A DNA stretch of 64,000 bases from Rhipicephalus microplus (taxonomy: Eukaryota > Arthropoda > Arachnida > Ixodida > Ixodidae). The notes below the pieces were generated by a model that saw nothing but the letters and a program-made list of their open reading frames with translations, searched no databases and had not been told where the DNA came from. Shown in pieces: positions 23,379 to 35,645 of this stretch (within the stretch, counting starts at the first letter, position 1; each line of letters starts with the position of its first letter). The DNA is taken from NCBI RefSeq assembly GCF_043290135.1, contig NC_134701.1, positions 7,346,001 to 7,410,000 of the forward strand. Reading direction: 5' to 3'. Both the position numbers and the translations under genes were made by a program.

Positions 23379-24127
23379 GTGCGGCGCTTTTTTTTCTTTG
23401 GGCTGATAGCTTTGAAGATATGTTCTGATGGTGGTGAGAGTGGAGCACGACTGTCTCCGTGGCGCAATCGGCTAACGCGATCGGCTGTTAACCGAAAGGT
23501 TGGAGGTACGAGCCCTCCCGGGAGTGGTGTGTTGCTTTTTTTTATTTTGGGCTGATAGCTTTGAAGATATGTTCTGCTGGTGGTGAGAGTGGAGCACGAC
23601 TGTCTCCGTGGCGCAATTGGCTAGCGCGATCGGCTGTTAACCGAAAGGTTGGAGGTACGAGCCCACCCGGTGGAGGTGCGGCGCTTTTTTTTCTTTGGGC
23701 TGATAGCTTTGAAGATATGTTCTGATGGTGGTGAGAGTGGAGCACGACTGTCTCCGTGGCGCAATCGGCTAACGCGATCGGCTGTTAACCGAAAGGTTGG
23801 AGGTACGAGCCCTCCCGGGAGTGGTGTGTTGCTTTTTTTATTTTGGGCTGATAGCTTTGAAGATATGTTCTGCTGGTGGTGAGAGTTGAGCACGACTGTC
23901 TCCGTGGCGCAATTGGCTAGCGCGATCGGCTGTTAACCGAAAGGTTGGAGGTACGAGCCCACCCGGTGGTGGTGCGGCGCTTTTTTTTCTTTGGGCTGAT
24001 AGCTTTGAAGATATGTTCTGATGGTGGTGAGAGTGGAGCACGACTGTCTCCATGGCGCAATTGGCTATTCGATCGGCTGTTAACTGAAAGGTTTGAGGTT
24101 CGAGCCCTGCCGGGAGTGTTGTGTTGC

Positions 24128-24138
24128 TTTTTTTTTTT
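24128..24138 (+). terminator. Extended T11 terminator
   Basis: Eleven T residues follow the A-tail of a CTATTCG-class unit, where the usual A of TTTTTTTATTTT is missing. Partner units in the core have T7-A-T4. Confidence 0.65.
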
Positions 24139-24636
24139 GGGCTGATAGCTATGAAGATATGTAATGATGGTGGTGAGAGTGGAGCACGACTGTCTCTGTG
24201 GCGCAATTGGCTAGGGCGATCGGCGGTTAACCGAAAGGTTGGAGGTTCGAGCCCTCCCGGGAGTTGTGTGTTTCTTTTTTTATTTTGGGCTGATAGCTTT
24301 GAAAATATGTTCTGATGGTGGTGAGTGTGGAGCAGGACTGTCTCCGTGGCGCAATTGGCTAGCGCGATCGGCTGTTAACCGAAAGGTTGGAGGTACGAGC
24401 CTACCCGGTGAAGGTGCGGCGCTTTTTTTTCTTTGGGCTGATAGCTTTGAAGATATGTTCTGATGGTGGTGAGAGTGGAGCACGACTGTCTCCGTGGCGC
24501 AATTGGCTAGCGCGATCGGCTGTTAACCGAGAGGTTGGAAGTTGGAGCCCACCCGGTGGTGGTGCGGCGATTTTTTTTCCTTTTGGCTGATAGCTCTGAA
24601 GAAATGTTCTGACGGTGGTGAGAGTGGAGCACGACT

Positions 24637-24708
24637 GTCTCCATGGCGCAATTGGCTATGCGATCGGCTGTCAACTGAAAGGTTGGAGGTTCGAGTCCCG
24701 CGGGAGTG
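24637..24708 (+). tRNA. tRNA-like unit with GTC anticodon, copy 3
   Basis: Short form with TCCCGCGGGAG. The following spacer has GTATTGATTT, so the T-run is T7 starting later than usual. Confidence 0.56.
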
Positions 24709-26115
24709 GTGTATTGATTTTTTTCTTTGGGCTGATAGCTTTGAAGATGTGTTCTGATGGTGGTAAGAGTGGAGCACGACTGTCTCCGTGGCGCAATTGG
24801 CTAGCGCTATCGGCTGTTAACCGAAAGGTTGGAGGTTCGGGCCCACCTGGTGGTGGTGCGGCGCTTTTTTTTCTTTGGGCTGATAGCTTTGAAGATATGT
24901 TCTGATGGTGGTGAGAGTGGAGCACGACTGTCTCCGTGGCGCAATTGGCTAGCGCGATCGGCTGTTAACCGAAAGGTTGAAGGTACGAGCCCACCTGGTG
25001 GTGGTGCGGCGCTTTTTTTTCTTTGGGCTGATAGCTTTGAAGATATGTTCTGATGGTGGTGAGAGTGGAGCAGGACTGTCTCCGTGGCGCAATCGGCTAA
25101 CGCGATCGGCTGTTAACCGAAAGGTTGGAGGTACGAGCCCTCCCGGGAGTGGTGTGTTGCTTTTTTTTATTTTGGGCTGATAGCTTTGAAGATATGTTCT
25201 GATGGTGGTGAGAGTGGAGCACGACTGTCTTCGTGGCGCAATCGGCTAACGCGATCGGCTGTTAACCGAAAGGTTGGAGGTGCGAGCCCTCCCGGGTGTG
25301 GTGTGTTGCTTTTTTTATTTTGGGCTGATAGCTTAGAAGATTTGTTCTGATGGTGGTGAGAGTGGAGCACGACTGTCTCCGTGGCGCAATTTGCTAGCGC
25401 GATCGGCTGTTAACCGAAAAGTTGGAGGTACGAGCCCACACGGTGGTGGTCCGGCACTTTTTTTTTCTTTGGACTGATAGCTCTGAAGAAATGTTCTGAC
25501 GGTGGTGAGAGTGAAGCACGACTGTCTCCGTGGCGCAATTGGCTATGCGAAATGCTGTTAACCGGAAGGTTGGAGGTACGAGCCCACCCGGTGGTGGTGC
25601 GGCGCTTTTTTTTCTTTGGGCTGATAGCTTTGAAGATATGTTCTGATGGTGGTGAGAGTGGAACACGACTGTCTCCATGGCGCAATTGGCTATTCGATCG
25701 GCTGTTAACTGAAAGGTTTGAGGTTCGAGCCCTGCCGGGGGTGTTTTGTTGCTTTTTTTATTTTGGGCTGATAGCTATGAAGATATGTAATGATGGTGGT
25801 GAGAGTGGAGCACGACTGTCCCCGTGGCGCAATAGGCTAGCGCGATCGGCTGTTATCCGAAAGGTTGGAGGTTTGAGCCCTCCCGGGAGTGGTGTGTTGC
25901 TTTTTTTTTCTTTGGGCTGAAAGGTTTGAAGATGTGTTCTGATGGTGGTAAGAGTGGAGCACGACTGTCTCCGTGGCGCAATTGGCTAGCGCGATCGGCT
26001 GTTAACCGAAAGGTTGGAGGTTTGAGCCCTCCCGGGAGTGGTGTGTTGCTTTTTTTTATTTTGGGCTGATAGCTTTGAAAATATGTTCTGATGGTGGTGA
26101 GTGTGGAGCAGGACT

Positions 26116-26189
26116 GTCTCCGTGGTGCGATTGGCTAGCGCGATCGGCTGTAAACCGAAAGGTTGGAGGTACGAGCCTACCCGGTGGAG
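26116..26189 (+). tRNA. tRNA-like unit with GTA anticodon, copy 6
   Basis: TGGTGCGATTGG A-box subtype, paired with 20788 at offset 5328 bp and with 38981 at offset 12865 bp. Confidence 0.58.
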
Positions 26190-27151
26190 GTGCGGCGCTT
26201 TTTTTTCTTTGGGCTGATAGCTTTGAAGATATGTTCTGATGGTGGTGAGAGTGGAGCACGACTGTCTCCGTGGCGCAATCGGCTAACGCGATCGGCTGTT
26301 AACCGAAAGGTTGGAGGTACGAGCCCTCCCGGGAGTGGTGTGTTGCTGTTTTTATTTTGGGCTGATAGCTTTGAAGATATGTTCTGATGGTGGTGAGAGT
26401 GGAGCACGACTGTCTCCGTGGCGCAATTGGCTAGCGCGATCGGCTGTTAACCGAAAGGTTGGAGGTACGAGCCCACCCGGTGGTGGTGCGGCGCTTTTTT
26501 TTCTTTGGGCTGATAACTTTGAAGATATGTTCTGATGGTGGTGAGAGTGGAGCACGACTCTCTCCATGGCGCAATAGGCTATTCGATCGGCTGTTAACTG
26601 AAAGGTTTGAGGTTCGAGCCCTGCCGGGGGTGTTGTGTTGCTTTTTTTATTTTGGGCTGATAGCTATGAAGATATGTAATGATGGTGGTGAGAGTGGAGC
26701 ACGACTGTCTCTGTGGCGCAATTGGCTAGCGCGATCGGCGGTTAACCGAAAGGTTGGAGGTTCGAGCCCTCCCGGGAGTGGTGTGTTTCTTTTTTTATTT
26801 TGGGCTGATAGCTTTGAAAATATGTTCTGATGGTGGTGAGTGTGGAGCAGGACTGTCTCCGTGGCGCAATTGGCTAGCGCGATCGGCTGTTAACCGAAAG
26901 GTTGGAGGTACGAGCCTACCCGGTGGAGGTGCGGCGCTTTTTTTTCTTTGGGCTGATAGCTTTGAAGATATGTTCTGATGGTGGTGAGAGTGGAGCAAGA
27001 CTGTCTCCGTGGCACAATTGGCTAGCGCGATCGGCTGTTAACCGAGAGGTTGGAAGTTGGAGCCCACCCGGTGGTGGTGCGGCGATTTTTTTTCCTTTTG
27101 GCTGATAGCTCTGAAGAAATGTTCTGACGGTGGTGAGAGTGGAGCACGACT

Positions 27152-27223
27152 GTCTCCATGGCGCAATTTGCTATGCGATCGGCTGTCAACTGAAAGGTTG
27201 GAGGTTCGAGCCCCGTGGGAGTG
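27152..27223 (+). tRNA. tRNA-like unit with GTC anticodon, copy 4
   Basis: Short form with CCCCGTGGGAG. Partner of 40017. Confidence 0.56.
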
Positions 27224-27297
27224 GTGTATTGCTTTTTTTTCTTTGGGCTGATAGCTTTGAAGATGTGTTCTGATGGTGGTAAGAGTGGAGCACGACT

Positions 27298-27371
27298 GTC
27301 TCCGTGGCGCAATTGGCTAGCGCTATCGGCTCTTAACCGAAAGGTTGGAGGTTCGGGCCCACCTGGTGGTG
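27298..27371 (+). tRNA. tRNA-like unit with CTT (Lys-type) anticodon
   Basis: The loop is CTCTTAA, so positions 34-36 read CTT, a lysine anticodon, by a G34 to C change. The D-arm is CTAGCGCT. The T-loop TTCGGGC has A58 changed to G. The corresponding unit at 40163 keeps GTT, so this change is private to one duplicate. Confidence 0.56.
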
Positions 27372-28038
27372 GTGCGGCGCTTTTTTTTCTTTGGGCTGAT
27401 AGCTTTGAAGATATGTTCTGATGGTGGTGAGAGTGGAGCACGACTGTCTCCGTGGCGCAATTGGCTAGCGCGATCGGCTGTTAACCGAAAGGTTGAAGGT
27501 ACGAGCCCACCCGGTGGTGGTGCGGCGCTTTTTTTTCTTTGGGCTGATAGCTTTGAAGATATGTTCTGATGGTGGTGAGAGTGGAGCAGGACTGTCTCCG
27601 TGGCGCAATCGGCTAACTCGGTCGGCTGTTAACCGAAAGGTTGGAGGTACGAGCCCTCCCGGGAGTGGTGTGTTGCTTTTTTTTATTTTGGGCTGATAGC
27701 TTTGAAGATATGTTCTGATGGTGGTGAGAGTGGAGCACGACTGTCTCCGTTGCGCAATCGGCTAACGCGATCGGCTGTTAACCGAAAGGTTGGAGGTGCG
27801 AGCCCTCCCGGGAGTGGTGTGTTGCTTTTTTTATTTTGGGCTGATAGCTTTGAAGATATGTTCTGATGGTGGTGAGAGTGGAGCACGACTGTCTCCGTGG
27901 CGCAATTGGCTAGCGCAATCGGCTGTTAACCGAAAGGTTGGAGGTACGAGCCCAACCGGTGGTGGTGCGGCGCTTTTTTTTCTTTGGGATGATAGCTTTG
28001 AAGATATGTTCTGATGGTGTTGAGAGTGGAGCAGGACT

Positions 28039-28112
28039 GTCTCCGTGGCGCAATGGGCTAGCGCTATCGGCTCTTAACCGAAATTTTGGAGGTACGAGCC
28101 CACCCGGTGGTG
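28039..28112 (+). tRNA. tRNA-like unit with CTT anticodon, copy 2
   Basis: Loop CTCTTAA, A box TGGCGCAATGGG and a variable region AAATTTT. The T-loop is TACGAGC. Shared with 40903. Confidence 0.55.
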
Positions 28113-29662
28113 GTGCGGCGCTTGTTTTTCTTTGGGCTGATAGCTTTGAAGATATGTTCTGATGGTGGTGAGAGTGGAGCACGACTGTCTCCGTGGCGCA
28201 ATCGGCTAACGCGATCGGCTGTTAACCGAAAGGTTGGAGGTACGAGCCCTCCCGGGAGTGGTGTGTTGCTTTTTTTATTTTGGGCTGATAGCTTTGAAGA
28301 TATGTTCTGATGGTGGTGAGAGTGGAGCACGACTGTCTCCGTGGCGCAATTGGCTAGCGCGATCGGCTGTTAACCGAAAGGTTGGAGGTACGAGCAAACC
28401 CGGTGGTGGTGCGGCGCTTTTTTTTCTTTGGGCTGATAGCTTTGAAGATATGTTCTGATGGTGGTGAGAGTGGAGCATGACTGTCTCCATGGCGCAATTG
28501 GCTATTCGATCGGCTGTTAACTGAAAGGTTTGAGGTTCGAGCCCTGCCGGGAGTGTTGTGTTGCTTTTTTTATTTTGGGCTGATAGCTATGAAGATATGT
28601 AATGATGGTGGTGAGAGTGGAGCACGACTGTCTCTGTGGCGCAATTGGCTAGCGCGATCGGCGGTTAACCGAAAGGTTGGAGGTTCAAGCCCTCCCGGGA
28701 GTGGTGTGTTGCTTTTTTTATTTTGGGCTGATAGCTTTGAAAATATGTTCTGATGGTGGTGAGTGTGGAGCAGGACTGTCTCAGTGGCGCAATTGGCTAG
28801 CGCGATCGGCTGTTAACCGAAAGGTTGGAGGTACGAGCCTACCCGGTGGAGGTGCGGCGCTTTTTTTTCTTTGGGCTGATAGCTTTGAAGATATGTTCCG
28901 ATGGTGGTGAGAGTGGAGCACGACTGTCTCCGTGGCGCAATTGGCTAGCGCGATCGGCTGTTAACCGAGAGGTTGGAAGTTGGAGCCCAACCGGTCGTGG
29001 TGCGGCGATTTTTTTTCCTTTTGGCTGATAGCTTTGAAAATATGTTCTGATGGTGGTGAGTGTGGAGCAGGACTGTCTCCGTGAAGCAATTGGCTAGCGC
29101 GATCGGCTGTTAACCGAAAGGTTGGAGGTACGAGCCCACCCGGTGCTGGTGCGGCGCTTTCTTTTCTTTGGGTTGATAGCTTTGAAGATATGTTCTGATG
29201 GTGGTGAGAGTGGAGGACGACTGTCCCCGTGGCGCAATAGGCTAGCGCGATCGGCTGTTAACCGAAAGGTTGGAGGTTTGAGCCCTCCCGGGAGTGGTGT
29301 GTTGCTTTTTTTTCTTTGGGCTTATAGTTTTGAAGATATGTTCTCATGGTGGTGAGAGTGGAGCAGGACTGTCTCCGTGGCGCAATTGGCTAGCGCGATC
29401 GGCTGTTAACCGAAATTTGGAGGTACGAGTCCACCCGGTGGTGGTGCGGCGCTTTTTTTTTGGGCTGATAGCTTTGAAGAAATGTTCTGATGGTGGTGAG
29501 AGTGGAGCACATCTGTCTCCGTGGCGCAATTGGCTAGCGCGATCGGCTGTTAACCGAAAGGTTGGAGGTTTGAGCCCTCCCGGGAGTGGTGTGTTGCTTT
29601 TTTTATTTTGGGCTGATAGCTTTGAAACTATGTTCTGATGGTGGTGAGTGTGGAGCAGGACT

Positions 29663-29736
29663 GTCTCCGTGGCGCAATTGGCTAGCGCGATTGGCTGTAA
29701 ACCGAAAGGTTGGAGGTACGAGCCTACCCGGTGGAG
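29663..29736 (+). tRNA. tRNA-like unit with GTA anticodon, copy 7
   Basis: The anticodon stem 5' strand is ATTGG, giving a T29-G41 wobble. The allele is shared with 42529. Confidence 0.58.
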
Positions 29737-30698
29737 GTGCGGCGCTTTTTTTTCTTTGCGCTGATAGCTTTGAAGATATGTTCTGATGGTGGTGAGAGTG
29801 GAGCACGACTGTCTCCGTGGCGCAATCGGCTAACGCGATCGGCTGTTAACCGAAAGGTTGGAGGTACGAGCCCTCCCGGGAGTGGTGTGTTGCTTTTTTT
29901 ATTTTGGGCTGATAGCTTTGAAGATATGTTCTGATGGTGGTGAGAGTGGAGCACGACTGTCTCCGTGGCGCAATTGGCAAGCGCGATCGGCTGTTAACCG
30001 AAAGGTTGGAGGTACGAGCCCACCCGGTGGTGGTGCGGCGCTTTTTTTTCTTTGGGCTGATAGCTTTGAAGATATGTTCTGATGGTGGTGAGAGTGGAGC
30101 ACGACTGTCTCCATGGCGCAATTGGCTATTCGATCGGCTGTTAACTGAAAGGTTTGAGGTTCGAGCCCTGCCGGGAGTGTTGTGTTGCTTTTTTTATTTT
30201 GGGCTGATAGCTATGAAGATATGTAATGATGGTGGTGAGAGTGGAGCACGACTGTCTCTGTGGCGCAATTGGCTAGCGCGATCGGCGGTTAACCGAAAGG
30301 TTGGAGGTTCGAGCCCTCCCGGGAGTTATGTGTTTCTTTTTTTATTTTGGGCTGATAGCTTTGAAAATATGTTCTGATGGTGGTGAGTGTGGAGCAGGAC
30401 TGTCTCCGTGGCGCAATTGGCTAGCGCGATCGGCTGTTAACCGAAAGGTTGGAGGTACGAGCCTACCCGGTGGAGGTGCGGCGCTTTTTTTTCTTTGGGC
30501 TGATAGCTTTGAAGATATGTTCTGATGGTGGTGAGAGTGGAGCACGACTGTCTCCGTGGCGCAATTGGCTAGCGTGATCGGCTGTTAACCGAGAGGTTGG
30601 AAGTTGGAGCCCACCCGGTGGTGGTGCGGCGATTTTTTTTCCTTTTGGCTGATAGCTCTGAAGAAATGTTCTGACGGTGGTGAGAGTGGAGCACGACT

Positions 30699-30770
30699 GT
30701 CTCCATGGCGCAATTGGCTATGCGATCGGCTGTCAACTGAAAGGTTGGAGGTTCGAGTCCCGCGGGAGTG
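30699..30770 (+). tRNA. tRNA-like unit with GTC anticodon, copy 5
   Basis: Short form with TCCCGCGGGAG. Partner of 43565 at offset 12866 bp. Confidence 0.56.
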
Positions 30771-32320
30771 GTGTATTGCTTTTTTTTCTTTGGGCTGATA
30801 GCTTTGAAGATGTGTTCTGATGGTGGTAAGAGTGGAGCACGACTGTCTCCGTGGCGCAATTGGCTAGCGCTATCGGCTGTTAACCGAAAGGTTGGAGGTT
30901 CGGGCCCACCTGGTGATGGTGCGGCGCTTTTTTTTCTTTGGGCTGATAGCTTTGAAGATATGTTCTGATGGTGGTGAGAGTGGAGCACGACTGTCTCCGT
31001 GGCGCAATTGGCTAGCGCGATCGGCTGTTAACCGAAAGGTTGAAGGTACGAGCCCACCCGGTGGTGGTGCGGCGCTTTTTTTTCTTTGGGCTGATAGCTT
31101 TGAAGATATGTTCTGATGGTGGTGAGAGTGGAGCAGGACTGTCTTCGTGGCGCAATCGGCTAACGCGATCGGCTGTTAACCGAAAGGTTGGAGGTACGAG
31201 CCCTCCCGGGAGTGGTGTGTTGCTTTTTTTTATTTTGGGCTGATAGCTTTGAAGATACGTTCTGATGGTGGTGAGAGTGGAGCACGACTGTCTCCGTGGC
31301 GCAATCGGCTAACGCGATCGGCTGTTAACCGAAAGGTTGGAGGTGCGAGCCCTCCCGGGAGTGGTGTGTTGCTTTTTTTATTTTGGGCTGATAGCTTAGA
31401 AGATTTGTTCTGATGGTGGTGAGAGTGGAGCACGACTGTCTCCGTGGCGCAATTTGCTAGCGCGATCGGCTGTTAACCGAAAGGTTGGAGGTACGAGCCC
31501 ACACGGTGGTGGTCCGGCACTTTTTTATTCTTTGGACTGATAGCTCTGAAGAAATGTTCTGACGGTGGTGAGAGTGGAGCACGACTGTCTCCGTGGCGCA
31601 ATTGGCTATGCGAAATGCTGTTAACCGGAAGGTTGGAGGTTCGAGCCCTCCCGGGAGTGGTGTGTTGCTTTTTTTTGAGGCTGATAGCTTTGAAGATATG
31701 TTTTGATGGTGGTGAGAGTGGAGCAGGACTGTCTCCGTGGCGCAATAGGCTAGCGCGATCGGCTGTTAACCGAAAGGTTGGAGGTACGAGCCCACCCGGT
31801 GTGGTGCGGCGCTTTTTTTCTTTGGGCTCATAGCTCTGAAGAAATGTTCTGACGGTGGTGAGAGTGGAGCACGACTGTCTCCGTGGCGCATTTGGCTAGC
31901 GCGATCGGCTGTTAACTAAAAGGTTGGAGGTACGAGCCCTCCCGGGAGTGGTGTGTTGCTTTTTTTTCTTTGGGCTGATAGCTTTGAAAATATGTTCTGA
32001 TGGTGGTGAGTGTTGAGCAGGACTGTCTCCGTGAAGCAATTGGCTAGCGCGATCGGCTGTTAACCGAAAGGTTGGAGGTACGAGCCCACCCGGTGCTGGT
32101 GCGGCGCTTTCTTTTCTTTGGGCTGATAGCTTTGAAGATATGTTCTGATGGTGGTGAGAGTGGAGCACGACTGTCCCCGTGGCGCAATAGGCTAGCGCGA
32201 TCGGCTGTTAACCGAAAGGTTGGAGGTTTGAGCCCTCCCGGGAGTGGTGTGTTGCTTTTTTTTCTTTGGGCTGATAGTTTTGAAGATATGTTCTCATGGT
32301 GGTGAGATTGGAGCACGACT

Positions 32321-32394
32321 GTCTCCGTGGCGCTATTGGCTAGCGCGATCGGCTGTTAACCGAAAGGTTGGAGGTTCGAGCCCACCCGGTGGTG
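32321..32394 (+). tRNA. tRNA-Asn(GTT)-like unit with TTCGAGC and B-tail
   Basis: Canonical T-loop and B box combined with the B-tail T-stem (GGAGG/CCACC, one A x A mismatch). The A box is TGGCGCTATTGG. The following T-run is interrupted to TTTATTT (32404-32410). Confidence 0.66.
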
Positions 32395-32403
32395 GTGCGG
32401 CGC

Positions 32404-32410
32404 TTTATTT
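32404..32410 (+). terminator. Degenerate terminator TTTATTT
   Basis: The usual T8 is broken by an A, leaving two runs of three T, followed by CTTTGGG. No run of four or more T occurs before the next tRNA part. The duplicate lies at 45122-45128. Confidence 0.6.
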
Positions 32411-32615
32411 CTTTGGGCTGAAAGGTTTGAAGATGTGTTCTGATGGTGGTAAGAGTGGAGCACGACTGTCTCCGTGGCGCAATTGGCTAGCGCGATCGGC
32501 TGTTAACCGAAAGGTTGGAGGTTTGAGCCCTCCCGGGAGTGGTGTGTTGCTTTTTTTATTTTGGGCTGATAGCTTTGAAAATATGTTCTGATGGTGGTGA
32601 GTGTGAAGCAGGACT

Positions 32616-32689
32616 GTCTCCGTGGCGCAATTGGCTAGCGCAATCGGCTGTAAACCGAAAGGTTGGAGGTACGAGCCTACCCGGTGGAG
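32616..32689 (+). tRNA. tRNA-like unit with GTA anticodon, copy 8
   Basis: The base before the anticodon stem is A (GCGCAATCGG), an allele shared with 45334. The upstream spacer has GTGAAGCAGG. Confidence 0.58.
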
Positions 32690-33651
32690 GTGCGGCGCTT
32701 TTTTTTCTTTGGGCTGATAGCTTTGAAGATATGTTCTGATGGTGGTGAGAGTGGAGCACGACTGTCTCCGTGGCGCAATCGGCTAACGCGATCGGCTGTT
32801 AACCGAAAGGTTGGAGGTACGAGCCCTCCCGGGAGTGGTGTGTTGCTGTTTTTATTTTGGGCTGATAGCTTTGAAGATATGTTCTGATGGTGGTGAGAGT
32901 GGAGCACGACTGTCTCCGTGGCGCAATTGGCTAGCGCGATCGGCTGTTAACCGAAAGGTTGGAGGTACGAGCCCACCCGGTGGTGGTGCGGCGCTTTTTT
33001 TTCTTTGGGCTGATAGCTTTGAAGATATGTTCTGATGGTGGTGAGAGTGGAGCACGACTGTCTCCATGGCGCAATTGGCTATTCGATCGGCTGTTAACTG
33101 AAAGGTTTGAGGTTCGAGCCCTGCCGGGGGTGTTGTGTTGCTTTTTTTATTTTGGGCTGATAGCTATGAAGATATGTAATGATGGTGGTGAGAGTGGAGC
33201 ACGACTGTCTCTGTGGCGCAATTGGCTAGCGCGATCGGCGGTTAACCGAAAGGTTGGAGGTTCGAGCCCTCCCGGGAGTGGTGTGTTTCTTTTTTTATTT
33301 TGGGCTGATAGCTTTGAAAATATGTTCTGATGGTGGTGAGTGTGGAGCAGGACTGTCTCCGTGGCGCAATTGGCTAGCGCGATCGGCTGTTAACCGAAAG
33401 GTTGGAGGTACGAGCCTACCCGGTGGAGGTGCGGCGCTTTTTTTTCTTTGGGCTGATAGCTTTGAAGATATGTTCTGATGGTGGTGAGAGTGGAGCACGA
33501 CTGTCTCCGTGGCGCAATTGGCTAGCGCGATCGGCTGTTAACCGAGAGGTTGGAAGTTGGAGCCCACCCGGTGGTGGTGCGGCGATTTTTTTTCCTTTTG
33601 GCTGATAGCTCTGAAGAAATGTTCTGACGGTGGTGAGAGTGGAGCACGACT

Positions 33652-33723
33652 GTCTCCATGGCGCAATTGGCTATGCGATCGGCTGTCAACTGAAAGGTTG
33701 GAGGTTCGAGTCCCGCGGGAGTG
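33652..33723 (+). tRNA. tRNA-like unit with GTC anticodon, copy 6
   Basis: Partner of 19460 at offset 14192 bp. Confidence 0.56.
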
Positions 33724-34980
33724 GTGTATTGCTTTTTTTTCTTTGGGCTGATAGCTTTGAAGATGTGTTCTGATGGTGGTAAGAGTGGAGCACGACTGTC
33801 TCCGTGGCGCAATCGGCTAGCGCTATCGGCTGTTAACCGAAAGGTTGGAGGTTCGGGCCCACCTGGTGGTGGTGCGGCGCTTTTTTTTCTTTGGGCTGAT
33901 AGCTTTGAAGATATGTTCTGATGGTGGTGAGAGTGGAGCACGACTGTCTCCGTGGCGCAATTGGCTAGCGCGATCGGCTGTTAACCGAAAGGTTGAGGGT
34001 ACGAGCCCACCCGGTGGTGGTGCGGCGCTTTTTTTTCTTTGGGCTGATAGCTTTGAAGATATGTTCTGATGGTGGTGAGAGTGGAGCAGGACTGTCTCCG
34101 TGGCGCAATTTGCTAGCGCGATCGGCTGTTAACCGAAAAGTTGGAGGTACGAGCCCACACGGTGGTGGTCCGGCACTTTTTTTTTCTTTGGACTGATAGC
34201 TCTGAAGAAATGTTCTGACGGTGGTGAGAGTGAAGCACGACTGTCTCCGTGGCGCAATTGGCTATGCGAAATGCTGTTAACCGGAAGGTTGGAGGTACGA
34301 GCCCACCCGGTGGTGGTGCGGCGCTTTTTTTTTCTTTGGGCTGATAGCTTTGAAGATATGTTCTGATGGTGGTGAGAGTGGAACACGACTGTCTCCATGG
34401 CGCAATTGGCTATTCGATCGGCTGTTAACTGAAAGGTTTGAGGTTCGAGCCCTGCCGGGGGTGTTTTGTTGCTTTTTTTATTTTGGGCTGATAGCTATGA
34501 AGATATGTAATGATGGTGGTGAGAGTGGAGCACGACTGTCCCCGTGGCGCAATAGGCTAGCGCGATCGGCTGTTAACCGAAAGGTTGGAGGTTCGAGCCC
34601 TCCCGGGAGTGGTGTGTTGCTTTTTTTTCTTTGGGCTGATAGTTTTGAAGATATGTTCTCATGGGGGTGAGATTGGAGCACGACTGTCTCCGTGGCGCTA
34701 TTGGCTAGCGCGATCGACTGTTAACCGAAAGGTTGGAGGTTGGAGCCCACCCGGTGGTGGTGCGGCGCTTTTTTTCTTTGGGCTGAAAGGTTTGAAGATG
34801 TGTTCTGATGGTGGTAAGAGTGGAGCACGACTGTCTCCGTGGCGCAATTGGCTAGCGCGATCGCCTGTTAACCGAAAGGTTGGAGGTTTGAGCCCTCCCG
34901 GGAGTGGTGTGTTGCTTTTTTTATTTTGGGCTGATAGCTTTGAAAATATGTTCTGATGGTGGTGAGTGTGGAGCAGGACT

Positions 34981-35054
34981 GTCTCCGTGGTGCGATTGGC
35001 TAGCGCGATCGGCTGTAAACCGAAAGGTTGGAGGTACGAGCCTACCCGGTGGAG
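34981..35054 (+). tRNA. tRNA-like unit with GTA anticodon, copy 9
   Basis: Partner of 20788 at offset 14193 bp, with the same TGGTGCGATTGG A box. Confidence 0.58.
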
Positions 35055-35573
35055 GTGCGGCGCTTTTTTTTCTTTGGGCTGATAGCTTTGAAGATATGTT
35101 CTGATGGTGGTGAGAGTGGAGCACGACTGTCTCCGTGGCGCAATCGGCTAACGCGATCGGCTGTTAACCGAAAGGTTGGAGGTACGAGCCCTCCCGGGAG
35201 TGGTGTGTTGCTGTTTTTATTTTGGGCTGATAGCTTTGAAGATATGTTCTGATGGTGGTGAGAGTGGAGCACGACTGTCTCCGTGGCGCAATTGGCTAGC
35301 GCGATCGGCTGTTAACCGAAAGGTTGGAGGTACGAGCCTACCCGGTGGAGGTGCGGCGCTTTTTTTTCTTTGGGCTGATAGCTTTGAAGATATGTTCTGA
35401 TGGTGGTGAGAGTGGAGCAAGACTATCTCCGTGGCACAATTGGCTAGCGCGATCGGCTGTTAACCGAGAGGTTGGAAGTTGGAGCCCACCCGGTGGTGGT
35501 GCGGCGATTTTTTTTCCTTTTGGCTGATAGCTCTGAAGAAATGTTCTGACGGTGGTGAGAGTGGAGCACGACT

Positions 35574-35645
35574 GTCTCCATGGCGCAATTTGCTATGCAA
35601 TCGGCTGTCAACTGAAAGGTTGGAGGTTCGAGTCCCGTGGGAGTG
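35574..35645 (+). tRNA. tRNA-like unit with GTC anticodon, copy 7
   Basis: Partner of 21381 at offset 14193 bp, with the CTATGCAATCGG D-arm allele. Confidence 0.56.

Larger units (their letters stand above)
18340..23860 (+). repeat. 5.5-kb segmental duplication, copy 1 (partner 32531-38053)
   Basis: Some 37 units repeat in order at offset 14191-14193 bp with very few differences. One is TTCTGCTGG near 18690 against TTCTGATGG in the partner. The right breakpoint falls in a spacer, where GAAGATATGTTCTGCTGG meets GAAAATATGTTCTGATGG. Confidence 0.85.
18340..32530 (+). repeat. Array segment 3: first half of the homogenised core
   Basis: About 96 units. Exact starts include 18425, 18573, 19015, 19163, 19460, 19606, 19754, 20345, 20788, 20936, 21084, 21381, 21675, 21972, 22120, 22563, 22711, 23009, 23305, 23602, 23898, 24192, 24340, 24637, 24782, 24930, 26116, 26264, 26412, 26707, 26855, 27152, 27298, 27446, 27743, 27891, 28039, 28187, 28630, 28778, 29075, 29663, 29811, 30254, 30699, 30845, 30993, 32025 and 32321. 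Most of this stretch reappears in segment 4 in the same order. Internal offsets of 5328 and 5771 bp show older duplications inside it. Confidence 0.85.
25800..34110 (+). repeat. 8.3-kb segmental duplication, copy 1 (partner 38518-46827)
   Basis: About 56 units repeat in order. The offset steps from 12718 to 12865 near 25910, drifts to 12866, then returns to 12718 near 31000. These steps are single-unit gains or losses. The right breakpoint is in a D-arm (CAATTTGCTAGC versus CAATCGGCTAAC). Confidence 0.86.
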